From Ectothiorhodospiraceae bacterium (GTDB taxonomy: Bacteria; Pseudomonadota; Gammaproteobacteria; HK1): a stretch of 64,000 nucleotides of DNA. The stretch is taken from assembly GCA_024234875.1 (NCBI GenBank), contig JACKNM010000011.1, positions 62,001-126,000 on the forward strand, in the 5' to 3' direction. The stretch's first letter is position 1, and each line of letters begins with the position of its first letter. A program made the translations under genes and the position numbers. The notes below the pieces were generated by a model. It was not told the origin of the DNA. It saw only the letters and a program-made list of their open reading frames with translations, and searched no databases. Of the stretch, positions 34,807-43,986 are shown in pieces.

Positions 34807-36591
34807 ATGAGCCGCAGAGACGATTCGCTCACCGATGCGCAGCTCGCAAAGATGCGAGCGGAATGGGACGACGCACATGACTTCGACCCACGCGACCCGC
34901 TGTTCGGTCTGACCCGCGAGGAGCTCGGAGGACCGAAGCTGAGCCGGCGCGCCGCGCTGCGGCTGTTCGCGGCCGCGGGCACGCTGACCGCGGCGCATCT
35001 GGTGCCGAGCTTCGGAATCCCCAACGCGCGCGCGCAGTCGGGCGGCCATCTGCGCTGCGGATGGGCGAACGTCGGTGAGATCTCGACGCTCGACCCGGCG
35101 AAGATGAACCAGGTGCTGCAGTTCCAGATCACCTCGAACGTGCTGAGCGGGCTGATGCACCTCGATGCCCAGTTCGTCCCCTACGGCGACATCGCCGAGA
35201 ACTGGACCATCAGCCCCGACGGCAAGGAGTACGTGTTCAAGCTGCGCGAGGGTGTGAAGTTCCACAACGGCGATGCATTCACCGCGAAGGACGTGGTGTT
35301 CACCTACAACCGCTCGAAGAACAAGGACATCTCGTTCCACTACCGTGTGCTCGACAACGTCCTCGCCTGCGAGGCCTTGAACGACTACGAGGTGAAGCTC
35401 GTCCTCGGTCAACCGCAGGCATCGCTGCTGACCAAGACGCTGCAGCGATCGTTCGGTCGGGCGATGACCATCGTCAGCGAGCGCGCGCTGAAGGAGATGG
35501 GCGATGCGGCCTACGGGCTGCGCCCGGTCGGCACGGGGCCGTTCAAGGTCACGTTCCACGAGCTCGGCCAGGGCGTGATCCTCGAGCGCAATGCCGATTT
35601 CTGGGACCCAGAGCGCCCCAAGCTCGACAAGGTCACCATCAAGCCGATCGCCGATGCCGAGCCGATGGCGGCCGCGATCGAGGCCGGCGACGTCGACCTC
35701 ATCGGCGGCCAGGGTGGCATCGCGCTGGAGCTGCTGGATCGCTTCGAGCAGAACGCCGACCTCACCGTCGTCACCACGCCCGGCGCCGGTTTCGAGGCGG
35801 TGTGGATGAACCCGCATCGTGAGCCGTTCGTGGTCAGCGACTTCAACAAGCCGGTCGAGGAGTTGCTCAAGGAGAAGGGCTTCAAGGTCCGTCTGGCGAT
35901 CGCCAAGGCGCTCGATCGCGAGCGCTTCCTCAAGCAGGCGAGCTTCGGCCGCGGCGCGCCGTCCTACGGATCGATCAACCAGGCCATGGGCTTCTTCTTC
36001 GACAAGAAGCTGGGCGAGGAGAGCATGCAGCGCGACGACGTCGAGGCGGCGCGCAAGCTGCTGGCCGAGGCCGGCTATCCGAACGGCGAGGGATTCCCCA
36101 AGCTGACCATCAGCGCGAGCACGCAGAACCGCCGCAACCTCCAGGTCATCGCCAACAACCTCAAGCGCAGCCTCAACATCGACATCGACGTGGCGACGCG
36201 CGAGGGCACCGTCAGCCTCGAGGAGTTCCTGTCGATGAACTTCGACATGAAGCTGCTCGGTAGTGGTGGCGACTACGATCCGGATGACGCGGTGGTCGAT
36301 TGGATGCAGACCGCCTCGAAGTTCAACGGCCGCAAGCGCGACCCGTCGATGAAGTTCGGCTACTTCTCCGAGAAGCGTGCCGACGAGCTGATCGAGGCGC
36401 AGCAGTTCGAGGTCGATCCGGCCAAGCGAAAGGCAATGGTCCAGGAGGCCAACCGAATCACGTCGGACAAGGTGGCCGCGGCGTTCCTGTACCATCCGGT
36501 CGACCGCATGGTGTTCCGCAAGAACGTCAACTATCCGGACAGCGCACGCGTGCCGGGTCTGGTCGACATGGACCAGATCACGCTGAGCTGA
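34807..36591 (+). CDS. ABC substrate-binding protein, Tat-type, first of tandem pair
   Basis: A 594-residue SBP_bac_5 protein. The Tat signal has Arg47-Arg48 (LSRRAALRLFAAAG) and ends near NARAQ (residue 77). It is preceded by a 45-residue cytoplasmic extension containing WDDAHDFDPRDPLFGL, which is unusually long and is conserved in the next gene. The mature part shows YVFKLREGVKFHNGD, RPVGTGPFKV and MKLLGSGGDYDPDD. The Tat route implies folding (or cofactor or multimer formation) before export. GAGGAG precedes the ATG. A G/C hairpin follows the stop. Confidence 0.92.
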   Translation: MSRRDDSLTDAQLAKMRAEWDDAHDFDPRDPLFGLTREELGGPKLSRRAALRLFAAAGTLTAAHLVPSFGIPNARAQSGGHLRCGWANVGEISTLDPAKMNQVLQFQITSNVLSGLMHLDAQFVPYGDIAENWTISPDGKEYVFKLREGVKFHNGDAFTAKDVVFTYNRSKNKDISFHYRVLDNVLACEALNDYEVKLVLGQPQASLLTKTLQRSFGRAMTIVSERALKEMGDAAYGLRPVGTGPFKVTFHELGQGVILERNADFWDPERPKLDKVTIKPIADAEPMAAAIEAGDVDLIGGQGGIALELLDRFEQNADLTVVTTPGAGFEAVWMNPHREPFVVSDFNKPVEELLKEKGFKVRLAIAKALDRERFLKQASFGRGAPSYGSINQAMGFFFDKKLGEESMQRDDVEAARKLLAEAGYPNGEGFPKLTISASTQNRRNLQVIANNLKRSLNIDIDVATREGTVSLEEFLSMNFDMKLLGSGGDYDPDDAVVDWMQTASKFNGRKRDPSMKFGYFSEKRADELIEAQQFEVDPAKRKAMVQEANRITSDKVAAAFLYHPVDRMVFRKNVNYPDSARVPGLVDMDQITLS

Positions 36592-36615
36592 CGCGGTAGC
36601 TTCGGCTGGTGATGG

Positions 36616-36647
36616 CCGGCGGCGCCGCGACTCGCGGGTGCCGCCGG
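36616..36647. terminator. GC hairpin between the two tandem binding-protein genes
   Basis: CCGGCGGCGCC and GGTGCCGCCGG form an 11-base stem with one G-T pair and a 10-base loop, starting 25 bases after the stop. No T-tract. It mirrors the hairpins behind the other two binding-protein genes of the window. Confidence 0.45.
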
Positions 36648-36759
36648 TCTCGCGCGACGAGATGTTGCGTAGCGCCGCGGCCACACCGGGAACGATGCGG
36701 TACCGGCACCGACCTCGGACCGTCGCCGCCTCCCGACCGTTGATGATGGAGAAGAGCAG

Positions 36760-38550
36760 ATGAGCGAGCGAGACGATTCCCCGAAACCGTCGCTGGCCGA
36801 CCGCATGCGCGCCGACTGGGACGACGCCCACGATTTCGACCCGCGAGATCCGTTGTTCGGGCTGAGTCGAGAGGCACTGTCCGGACCGCGCCTGCCGCGC
36901 CGCACGGTGCTGCGACTGCTGGCGGCGTCGGGGGCGCTGACCGCCGCGCATCTCGTGCCGAACCTCGGTGTGCGCGATGCCCGCGCCCAGGGCAAGGCCG
37001 GCGGCGAGCTGGTGGCGGGCTGGGCAGGGGTCGGAGAGATGCAGACCTTCGACCCCGCCCGCATCAACGCGGTGCTGCTGTTCCAGATCTCGTCGAACGT
37101 GCTGAGCGGCCTCATGCACATCGACGCCGACCTCGTCGCGCGCGGTGATTTGGCCGAGACGTGGACCGTTTCCGAGGACGGCAAGGAGTACGTTTTCAAG
37201 CTGCGCGAAGGGGTGCTGTTCCACAACGGCGACAAGTTCACCGCCGACGACGTCGTCTACACCTTCAAGCGCTCGAAGGATCCGGACAAGTCGATTCACA
37301 CCAGCGTGCTCGCCAACGTCAACGACGCGGTGAAGGTCGACGACTACACGGTGAAGTTCGTGCTCGGCGCGCCGCAGGCGTCGTTCCTGAACAAGACCCT
37401 GGAGCGCTCGAGCGGACGGGCGATGACCATCGTCAGCCGGCGCGCGATCGAGGAGATGGGCGACGCACAGTACGGGCTGATGACCGTCGGCACCGGGCCG
37501 TTCCGCATCACCAAGCACGAGCTCGGACAGGGCGTGGTGCTCGAGAAGTTCGACGCCTACTACGATCCCGAGCGCCCCAAGCTCGACAAGATCACCATCA
37601 AGCCGATCATCGACCCCGAGCCGCTCGCCGCAGCGCTGGAGGCCGGCGACATCCAGCTCATCGGGGGCAACCCGGTGGCACCGGAGCTGGTCGACCGTTT
37701 CCAGTCCAACCCCGACCTGGTCGTCGACATCGTGCCGGGCCCCGGGTTCCAGAGCGTGTGGCTGAACCCACACGTCGAGCCGTTCAAGGTCGCGGACTTC
37801 AGCAAGTCGTTCGAGGAGCTGAAGAAGGACAAGGGGTTCATGGTCCGGCTGGCGCTCGCCAAGGGCTTCGACCGCGAGCGCTACATCAAGCAGGCGCAGT
37901 TCGGCCGCGGCATTCCGGCTTACGGCTCGATCAACCCCGCGATGGGCTTCTTCTTCGACCCGACGCTCGGTGAGCGCAGCGAGCAGCGTTACGACCTCGA
38001 GGGGGCGCGCAAGCTCCTGGCCGACGCGGGGTACCCCGAGGGCAAGGGCTTCCCGAAGCTCTCGATCAAGTGCACGCCCTCGGCCCGTCGCGAGGTCCAG
38101 GTGATCAAGAACATCTGGAAGACCAACCTCGGGATCGACATCGACCTGCAGACCATGGACTTCCCGGTCATGCTCGAGGACTGGGCGAAGATGGACTACC
38201 AGCTGCTGCGCGTCGGCAGCGGTGGCGACTACGACCCGGACGACGGTCTGGTCGACTTCATGCAGACCGGCTCGAAGTTCAACGGGCGCCGGCGCGACAA
38301 GGCAACGATGGCCTTCGGCAACTTCGGTGACCCCGAGGTGGACCGTTTGGTGGATCTCCAGTCGACGGTGACCGACCCGGACAAGCGCAAGGCGCTGGTC
38401 CAGGAGGCGAACAAGCTGACGTCCGACAAGGTCGCCTCGGTCTTCCTGTTCCACCCGGTGGACGTCCTCGTTCACCACAAGCGGGTGAACTTCCCCAAGG
38501 AGAGCCGGATTCCGGGGCTGGTGGACCTGGATCGCACGACGATCTCGTGA
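36760..38550 (+). CDS. ABC substrate-binding protein, Tat-type, second of tandem pair
   Basis: A 596-residue paralogue of the preceding protein. The twin Arg are again at positions 47-48 (LPRRTVLRLLAASG) and the pre-Tat extension again reads WDDAHDFDPRDPLFGL at the same positions. The mature part has YVFKLREGVLFHNGD, MTVGTGPFRI and LRVGSGGDYDPDD. The two proteins are similar along their whole length, so they come from a duplication, but they have diverged enough to bind different ligands. ATG at 36760 follows GGAGAAG. Confidence 0.92.
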   Translation: MSERDDSPKPSLADRMRADWDDAHDFDPRDPLFGLSREALSGPRLPRRTVLRLLAASGALTAAHLVPNLGVRDARAQGKAGGELVAGWAGVGEMQTFDPARINAVLLFQISSNVLSGLMHIDADLVARGDLAETWTVSEDGKEYVFKLREGVLFHNGDKFTADDVVYTFKRSKDPDKSIHTSVLANVNDAVKVDDYTVKFVLGAPQASFLNKTLERSSGRAMTIVSRRAIEEMGDAQYGLMTVGTGPFRITKHELGQGVVLEKFDAYYDPERPKLDKITIKPIIDPEPLAAALEAGDIQLIGGNPVAPELVDRFQSNPDLVVDIVPGPGFQSVWLNPHVEPFKVADFSKSFEELKKDKGFMVRLALAKGFDRERYIKQAQFGRGIPAYGSINPAMGFFFDPTLGERSEQRYDLEGARKLLADAGYPEGKGFPKLSIKCTPSARREVQVIKNIWKTNLGIDIDLQTMDFPVMLEDWAKMDYQLLRVGSGGDYDPDDGLVDFMQTGSKFNGRRRDKATMAFGNFGDPEVDRLVDLQSTVTDPDKRKALVQEANKLTSDKVASVFLFHPVDVLVHHKRVNFPKESRIPGLVDLDRTTIS

Positions 38551-38557
38551 TCGTGCG

Positions 38558-38584
38558 GGCCCCGGCGCCGCCGGCGCCGGGGCC
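38558..38584. terminator. Perfect 12-bp GC hairpin after the second binding-protein gene
   Basis: GGCCCCGGCGCC and its exact complement enclose a three-base loop, starting 8 bases after the stop. It has no T-tract and the permease gene begins 26 bases later, so read-through is expected. Confidence 0.6.
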
Positions 38585-38610
38585 GCCCCATCGTTCCAAC
38601 GAGGCCGCGA

Positions 38611-39561
38611 ATGACCCGTTACATCGCCAAGCGTCTGCTCGGAGCCCTCGTCGTCATGTGGGCGGTGGCGACGCTCGTGTTCATCATGCTGCGCGCGGTT
38701 CCCGGCGATCCGCTGGAAGCGATGCTGTTCGACTCCGGCGCCGGGCCGGAGACGATCGCGGTGCTGCGCGCGAAGTACGGCCTCGACGACCCGCTGTACA
38801 TTCAGTACGGAAAATACTTCGTCAACGTCGTGCAGGGAGACCTCGGGAGCTCCATCTACGGTAGCCGGGTTCCGGTCACCCAGATCATCACCGAGTCGCT
38901 CCCACGCACGTTGTCGCTGGCGGGGCTGTCATTCATCGTGGCCCTGGTGATCGCGATACCGGCGGGGCTGATATCCGCCATCAAACGCCACTCCTGGTAC
39001 GACCACGGCTTCACCTTCTTCGCCTTCCTCGGGCTGTCGATGCCGGACTTCTGGGTCGGCATCCTGCTCATCATCGTCTTCGCGGCCAACCTGCAATGGC
39101 TCCCGGCGATCGGCTATCAGCCACTGTCCGAGGGCTTTTGGCCATGGTTCAAGCACCTGATCCTGCCGTCGATCGCGGTCGGCACCGCGTTCTCCGCCAT
39201 CGTGGCGCGCATGATTCGCTCCTCGATGCTCGAGGTGCTGAAGATGGACTACATGAACGTCGCCCGCTCGAAGGGACTGCTGGAGCCGCGGCTGGTGATG
39301 GTGCACGCCTTTCCCAATGCACTGATCCCGGTGGTGACGGTGATGGGGATCGCGTTCGCGCTGCTGATGGCGGGGGCGGTGGTGGTCGAGAACGTTTTCG
39401 CCATCAAGGGGCTCGGCCGGGTGCTGATCCAGGGCATCCTCAATCGTGACTACCCGGTGGTGCAGGGCGCCATCCTCGTGGTCTCCGCCATATTCGTCCT
39501 CACCAACCTGGTGGTCGACGTGCTCTACGCGGTGATCGACCCCCGCATCAGGTTCGAGTAA
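38611..39561 (+). CDS. ABC transporter permease (DppB-like)
   Basis: A 316-residue inner-membrane permease: MTRYIAKRLLGA start, RAVPGDPLEA loop, six hydrophobic segments and the EAA motif (YMNVARSKGL), ending VLYAVIDPRIRFE. It is co-transcribed with the binding proteins and shares one base of its TAA stop with the ATG of the next permease (TAATG). Confidence 0.92.
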   Translation: MTRYIAKRLLGALVVMWAVATLVFIMLRAVPGDPLEAMLFDSGAGPETIAVLRAKYGLDDPLYIQYGKYFVNVVQGDLGSSIYGSRVPVTQIITESLPRTLSLAGLSFIVALVIAIPAGLISAIKRHSWYDHGFTFFAFLGLSMPDFWVGILLIIVFAANLQWLPAIGYQPLSEGFWPWFKHLILPSIAVGTAFSAIVARMIRSSMLEVLKMDYMNVARSKGLLEPRLVMVHAFPNALIPVVTVMGIAFALLMAGAVVVENVFAIKGLGRVLIQGILNRDYPVVQGAILVVSAIFVLTNLVVDVLYAVIDPRIRFE

Positions 39562-40460
39562 TGAGTAGCAACGCCGAGACCCTCGACGCCACCGTGTTGC
39601 CGCCGCGCGGCGAGACCACCCGCGCCCGCTGGTGGCGCTACCTGAAGCGCGACAAGAAGGCGCTGGGCGGGCTGATCGTGCTCGTCGTCCTGGTGGTGAC
39701 CGCGTTGTTCGCCGACTACATCGCGCCGTACGACCCGAACGCGATGGACTACGACATGATCGGCGAGCCCTCGCTCGCCCATCCGCTCGGCACCGACGAC
39801 CTCGGTCGTGATCTGCTCAGTCGGCTCATCCACGGCACCCAGGTGTCGCTGTTCGTCGGCCTCTCGACGGTGGCGATCGCGCTCGTCGCCGGGGTGCTGA
39901 TGGGGGTGGCCGCCGGCTACTTCGGTGGCTGGATCGACCACATCATCATGCGCTACATCGATCTGCAGTGGGCGTTCCCGAACTTCATCATCGCGGTGTA
40001 TCTGGTGGCGGTGTTCGGAACCGGCCTCTCGAACGTGATCGTGGCGGTATCGCTCGCCTTCCTGGACGACTTCGCGCGGATCGCGCGCGGCATGGTGTTG
40101 TCGATCAAGGAGGAGCAGTACGTGGCGGCGGCGCGCGTGGTGGGCTGCTCGAACTGGCGCATCATGTGGCGTCACATCCTGCCCAACGCCACCGCGCCGC
40201 TGATCGTGCAGGCGACGGTGAGCGTCTCCTATGCCATCCTGGCCGAGGCGAGCCTGTCCTTCCTCGGCCTCGGGGTCGAGGCGGACACGCCGACCTGGGG
40301 GCTGATCCTCGCCGATGCACGCAGCTTCATCTCGCGGGCGTGGTGGCTCGGGGTCTACCCGGGCGTCGCGATCATGATCACGGTGCTCGCGATCAACTTC
40401 CTCGGCGACACGCTTCGCGACATCCTCGACGTGCGCGAGGCGAAGGACGTGGGCCACTGA
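39561..40460 (+). CDS. ABC transporter permease (DppC-like)
   Basis: A 299-residue permease with the HPLGTDDLGRDLLSR signature, EAA motif (QYVAAARVVGCSNWRIM) and the C-terminal INFLGDTLRDILDVR pattern. Start and stop codons of the two permease genes overlap, so translation is coupled. It ends 22 bases before the convergent queF stop. Confidence 0.92.
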   Translation: MSSNAETLDATVLPPRGETTRARWWRYLKRDKKALGGLIVLVVLVVTALFADYIAPYDPNAMDYDMIGEPSLAHPLGTDDLGRDLLSRLIHGTQVSLFVGLSTVAIALVAGVLMGVAAGYFGGWIDHIIMRYIDLQWAFPNFIIAVYLVAVFGTGLSNVIVAVSLAFLDDFARIARGMVLSIKEEQYVAAARVVGCSNWRIMWRHILPNATAPLIVQATVSVSYAILAEASLSFLGLGVEADTPTWGLILADARSFISRAWWLGVYPGVAIMITVLAINFLGDTLRDILDVREAKDVGH

Positions 40461-40482
40461 CCGGCCGGCCGGGCAGGCTCGC

Positions 40483-40896
40483 TCAGTCCTGTGGGTAGCT
40501 CGCGCTGACGGTGGAGCCGATGCCACCTCGCGGGCGGACGGTGTAGTCGATGCGCATTCGCCGCGGCCGGGTCGCCGCGACGAGATGGTCGAGCACGTGC
40601 AGCACGACGTGCTCGTAGAAGATCCCGACGTTTCGATACTGGGTGAGGTAGTACTTCAGGCTCTTCAACTCGACGATGAGCGCGTCCGGCTCGTACTCGA
40701 TGCGGATGTGGCCGAAGTCGGGTAGTCCGGTCATCGGGCAGATGTGGGTGAACTCCTCGGTCTCGATGACGATGCCGATGGAGCGGCCGGCGTAGTCGAA
40801 GGGAACCGGGTCGAGGAGTCCCGGGTCGACCGTCGCCGGGTCGCGCCGCTCGGCGGCGAAGCGGGCACGGGCGACGCTCTCTTGCTCGTCTTTCAT
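40483..40896 (-). CDS. queF: NADPH-dependent 7-cyano-7-deazaguanine reductase
   Basis: A 137-residue single-domain (YkvM-type) QueF. It has the catalytic Cys53 and Asp60 in FTHICPMTGLPDFG and the substrate-binding ELKSLKYYL segment. The enzyme reduces the nitrile of preQ0 to the amine preQ1 in queuosine synthesis. The length matches the short unimodular class, not the longer Escherichia coli type. No other queuosine genes are nearby. It lies 55 bases downstream of the Fe/2OG oxygenase-like gene. Confidence 0.93.
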   Translation of the reverse strand: MKDEQESVARARFAAERRDPATVDPGLLDPVPFDYAGRSIGIVIETEEFTHICPMTGLPDFGHIRIEYEPDALIVELKSLKYYLTQYRNVGIFYEHVVLHVLDHLVAATRPRRMRIDYTVRPRGGIGSTVSASYPQD

Positions 40897-40951
40897 CGTC
40901 TCGGTCTCGGAAGGGGGCGGGGTGGTGCGCGGCGGGTGCGCCGGGCGCCGA

Positions 40952-41635
40952 TCAGCTCGCGAGACGCTCCACGCCCTCGATCTCGAGCAGCGACTGGATC
41001 GCCTGCTCCCCGAGCTTGATGCCGAGGCACCAGCGCTGGGTGTCCGACCACACGGCGTGCCACAGCGGTGGCTCTTCCTTGAGACTGAAGAGATTCAGGT
41101 GTGCGTCGCGGTCGAAGACCTTCTTGATCTTGCCGGTGTCCGGGTCGACGTACTGGAACCAGGACTTGCGGTCGTCCTCGGCCTTCACCATGTACACGCG
41201 CCAGTGCTTCTCGGGATCCGACTGCGGGTCCTCGAAATCGGTGTGCCACTCCTTGAAGCCGCCGGGCGGGTAGTAGAAGAAGCCCGACATCCGTGCGTCG
41301 TCGCCGAACACCTCCTTCACCTTCCAGTAGAGCGGCATGCGCTTGACCTTGGAGGTGTCGATGGAGAGTCGACCGAGGTGGACCAGCCAGAGGTCGCTCA
41401 CCCGGAACGAGAGCCCACGCCGGAACGGAAACGGGATCGGCGGCCGGGCGGTGCAGGTCTGTCCCAGGCGCTCGATCTCCGGCCAGACCTCGGGCGGGGC
41501 CTGGCGGTAGACATCGCGCAGATGCTCGACACGCGGCAGTGGTAGGCGGTTGAACTCGTCCCAGATGGTGGCGAGGCTCGGGTGCTCGCGGTGGTGGATG
41601 CGCACGACCAGGCCGCTCTCGCGCTGCTTGCTCAT
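40952..41635 (-). CDS. Putative Fe(II)/2-oxoglutarate-dependent oxygenase, substrate unknown
   Basis: A 227-residue cytoplasmic protein. The C-terminal half has the jelly-roll metal triad in order: His131-x-Asp133 (KEWHTDFED), distal His193 (LWHAVWSD) and Arg201 (RWCLGIK) that could bind 2-oxoglutarate. A PPGG turn precedes the first His, as in aspartyl/asparaginyl hydroxylase-like and prolyl hydroxylase-like folds. The N-terminal 90 residues (RVEHLRDVYRQAP) are helical and unassigned. ATG at 41635 follows GGGAG. It sits between an HpcH/HpaI aldolase and queF; whether it acts with either is unknown. Confidence 0.7.
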   Translation of the reverse strand: MSKQRESGLVVRIHHREHPSLATIWDEFNRLPLPRVEHLRDVYRQAPPEVWPEIERLGQTCTARPPIPFPFRRGLSFRVSDLWLVHLGRLSIDTSKVKRMPLYWKVKEVFGDDARMSGFFYYPPGGFKEWHTDFEDPQSDPEKHWRVYMVKAEDDRKSWFQYVDPDTGKIKKVFDRDAHLNLFSLKEEPPLWHAVWSDTQRWCLGIKLGEQAIQSLLEIEGVERLAS

Positions 41636-41735
41636 GGGAACTCCCGCTCTCGGCACACCCGGTAATTCGCGACGCTCGACGCTAGCACGGGACCCGCCGA
41701 CCCGTCCAGGCAACGGGCGGGGTGGTCGACACCAC

Positions 41736-42509
41736 TCATCCGCGCTGGATTCGACCGAGCAGGTCCGCGCTCGCGCCGGCGAGCAGACCGACGTCGAAGC
41801 CGGCGAGGATCAGGCGGTAGCCGCGCTCGATCATCGCGTTGGCGGCCTTCGGATCGAGGGCGAGGCCGCCCAGGTGCTTGCCGCTCGCGAGGATGGCGTG
41901 CTCGGCCCGTGCGATGGCCGCCTGCACCTCGGGGTGGTCGGGCCCGTCACGGTGACCGTAGCTCATCGCGAGGTCGAACGGCGCGATCAGGCAGACGTCG
42001 ACGCCCGCCACCTGGACGATGTCGTCGATGCACTCGACCGCGTCGCGGTGCTCGATGAGCAGGACGCACATCAGCTCGCGATCGGCCGGATCGGCATACT
42101 CGGCCATCGTGACGCCGAATCGCAGGGCGCCGTAGAACGGACCGAACCCGCGCTCTCCGCTCGGTGGGTAACGGACCGCGCTCGCGGCCGCGTGGGCCTC
42201 CTCGGCGCTTCGGATCATCGGGAAGATGACACCCATCGCGCCGGCGTCGAGCACCGGCTTCGCCAGCCAGTGGACGTTCCACGGCACGCGCACCAGTGGG
42301 GTGCACGGAGTACCCTGGGTGGCCAACAGCATGGCGTGGAGCGAGCCGATGTCGATCGGGCCGTGCTCCATGTCGATGAACACCCAGTCGAAGCCGGCGC
42401 GCGCCAGCGTCTGGACCGTATGTGCGCTCGGCATCGACACGATCAGGCCGACACTCGGCTTGCCGGCATCGAGTCTGGCGCGCAGCGCACTGCGTGAGTC
42501 AGCGGTCAT
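41736..42509 (-). CDS. HpcH/HpaI family aldolase, second copy
   Basis: A 257-residue paralogue of the aldolase at 8429-9184, with FIDMEHGPIDIGSL, LVRVPWN, the metal segment LLIEHRDAVECIDDI and LIAPFDLAMSYGH. It is closer in pattern to 2,4-dihydroxyhept-2-ene-1,7-dioate and 2-keto-3-deoxy-L-rhamnonate aldolases than to citrate lyase beta. It diverges from cinA and precedes the oxygenase-like gene by 100 bases. Confidence 0.88.
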   Translation of the reverse strand: MTADSRSALRARLDAGKPSVGLIVSMPSAHTVQTLARAGFDWVFIDMEHGPIDIGSLHAMLLATQGTPCTPLVRVPWNVHWLAKPVLDAGAMGVIFPMIRSAEEAHAAASAVRYPPSGERGFGPFYGALRFGVTMAEYADPADRELMCVLLIEHRDAVECIDDIVQVAGVDVCLIAPFDLAMSYGHRDGPDHPEVQAAIARAEHAILASGKHLGGLALDPKAANAMIERGYRLILAGFDVGLLAGASADLLGRIQRG

Positions 42510-42709
42510 CGGCGGGCCCTCGTGGTGAAGGCGTAAGTGTATCGGGCGCCACGACGAGCCGGCCAGGTGTGCGTGCTCGACCTTGCGAGCGACCGGCGAG
42601 GCGGTGGGTCGAGCCGCTCGCAGCGGCGCGGGCGACCGCTCGCGCGGTACGGCGCAGAGCCCTACACTGGCGCCGTTGCCCGCCCGGGCGTGGTCGGAGT
42701 GGACGAAAG

Positions 42710-43954
42710 GTGCGCTGCGAGGTCATCGCCATCGGGACCGAGCTGTTGCTCGGGCAGATCGTCGACACCAACTCGTCGTGGATCGGAGAGCAGCTCGCGC
42801 TCGCCGGCATCGACTGCCTTCACCAGTCGAAGGTCGGAGACAACCTCGGGCGCATGGTCGAGAGCCTGCGCGTCGCGCTCGGGCGCGCCGACGCGGTGAT
42901 CGTCTGCGGCGGGCTCGGTCCGACCCAGGACGACATCACCCGCGAGGCGATCGCCGAGGTGATGGGGGTCGACCTGGTGCGCGACGACGCCATCGCGCAG
43001 CGGATCCGCGACCGCTTCGCCGCCCGTGGCCGCCACATGACCGAGAACAACCTGCGCCAGGCCGACGTGCCCCGTGGCGCGAGCCCGATCCCGCAGATGC
43101 CGGGCACCGCGCCGGGCCTGGTCTGCCCGGTCGGCGAGCGGGTGGTCTACGCGGTCCCCGGTGTGCCGTGGGAGATGCGCCAGATGATGGAGGGCACGAT
43201 CGTCCCCGATCTGCGGCGGCGCGCCGGCGACACGGGAATCATCCGCTCCCGCGTGGTGCGGACCTGGGGGCTCGCGGAATCGGCCCTGGCCGAGATCCTC
43301 GCCGACCGGATCACCGCGCTGGACGCCACCGGCAACCCGACCATCGCCTTCCTCGCCTCCGGCATCGAGGGGCTGAAGGTTCGACTGACCGCGAAGGCGC
43401 CCGATGCCGCGACCGCCGCCCGGATCCTCGCCGAGGAGGAGGCACGGGTGTGCGCGCTCCTCGGTGAGGCGGTGTTCGGGTTCGACGACCAGACCATGGA
43501 GTCGGTGGTGCTCGACGGGCTGGTGGCCCGGGGATTGACGGTCGCGGTCGCGGAGTCGGTGACCGGTGGGATGGTCGCCTCGCGGCTGGCCGGCATCCCC
43601 GGCGCGAGTCGTGCATTGCGCGGCGGCGTCGTCGCCTACTCGAGCGAGGTGAAGCGCGCGCTGCTCGGGGTGCCGGAGGGGCCGGTGGTGACCGCGGATT
43701 GCGCCAAGGCCATGGCCGACGGGGTGCGCAGGCTGCTCGGCGCTGACGTCGGGCTCGCCACTACCGGGGTCGCCGGACCCGACGAGCAGGAGGGACAGCC
43801 GGTGGGCACGGTATGGCTCGGTGTCGCGGTCGGCGACGAGGTGAGCGCGGAGCACCAGCGTCTGCCGGGCGATCGCGAGCGGATTCGACAGTACGCGGTG
43901 ATCTCACTGCTGAGCGCGTTGCGGCGCGTGTTGGGTATCGAGCCGGCGGGCTGA
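42710..43954 (+). CDS. cinA: CinA: nicotinamide mononucleotide deamidase/ADP-ribose pyrophosphatase
   Basis: A 414-residue two-domain CinA. The N-terminal COG1058 domain (CEVIAIGTELLLGQIVDTN, GGLGPTQDD) hydrolyses ADP-ribose-type pyrophosphates. The C-terminal PncC domain (about 255-414) has VAESVTGG, YSSEVKRALLGV and TTGVAGPDEQ, holding the catalytic Ser, Lys and Thr. It converts NMN to nicotinate mononucleotide, recycling NAD. The usual SCTGG reads SVTGG here. Start is GTG at 42710, with the conserved CEVIAIGTE following directly; the frame is open upstream without family match. Confidence 0.92.
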   Translation: MRCEVIAIGTELLLGQIVDTNSSWIGEQLALAGIDCLHQSKVGDNLGRMVESLRVALGRADAVIVCGGLGPTQDDITREAIAEVMGVDLVRDDAIAQRIRDRFAARGRHMTENNLRQADVPRGASPIPQMPGTAPGLVCPVGERVVYAVPGVPWEMRQMMEGTIVPDLRRRAGDTGIIRSRVVRTWGLAESALAEILADRITALDATGNPTIAFLASGIEGLKVRLTAKAPDAATAARILAEEEARVCALLGEAVFGFDDQTMESVVLDGLVARGLTVAVAESVTGGMVASRLAGIPGASRALRGGVVAYSSEVKRALLGVPEGPVVTADCAKAMADGVRRLLGADVGLATTGVAGPDEQEGQPVGTVWLGVAVGDEVSAEHQRLPGDRERIRQYAVISLLSALRRVLGIEPAG

Positions 43955-43986
43955 CTCGGCCTGCCGTGCCAGAGGCGCCATCGCTC

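Noticed and set aside
34294..38478. A 1394-codon open frame antisense to the two binding-protein genes
   Set aside because: Shadow of the sense genes on a favourable phase. The sense proteins have clear family motifs and ribosome-binding sites; the antisense product has none.
42422..42709. Upstream extension of the cinA frame
   Set aside because: The CinA family begins at CEVIAIGTE; the extra residues are Arg/Ala/Pro-rich and cross the start of the divergent aldolase gene.
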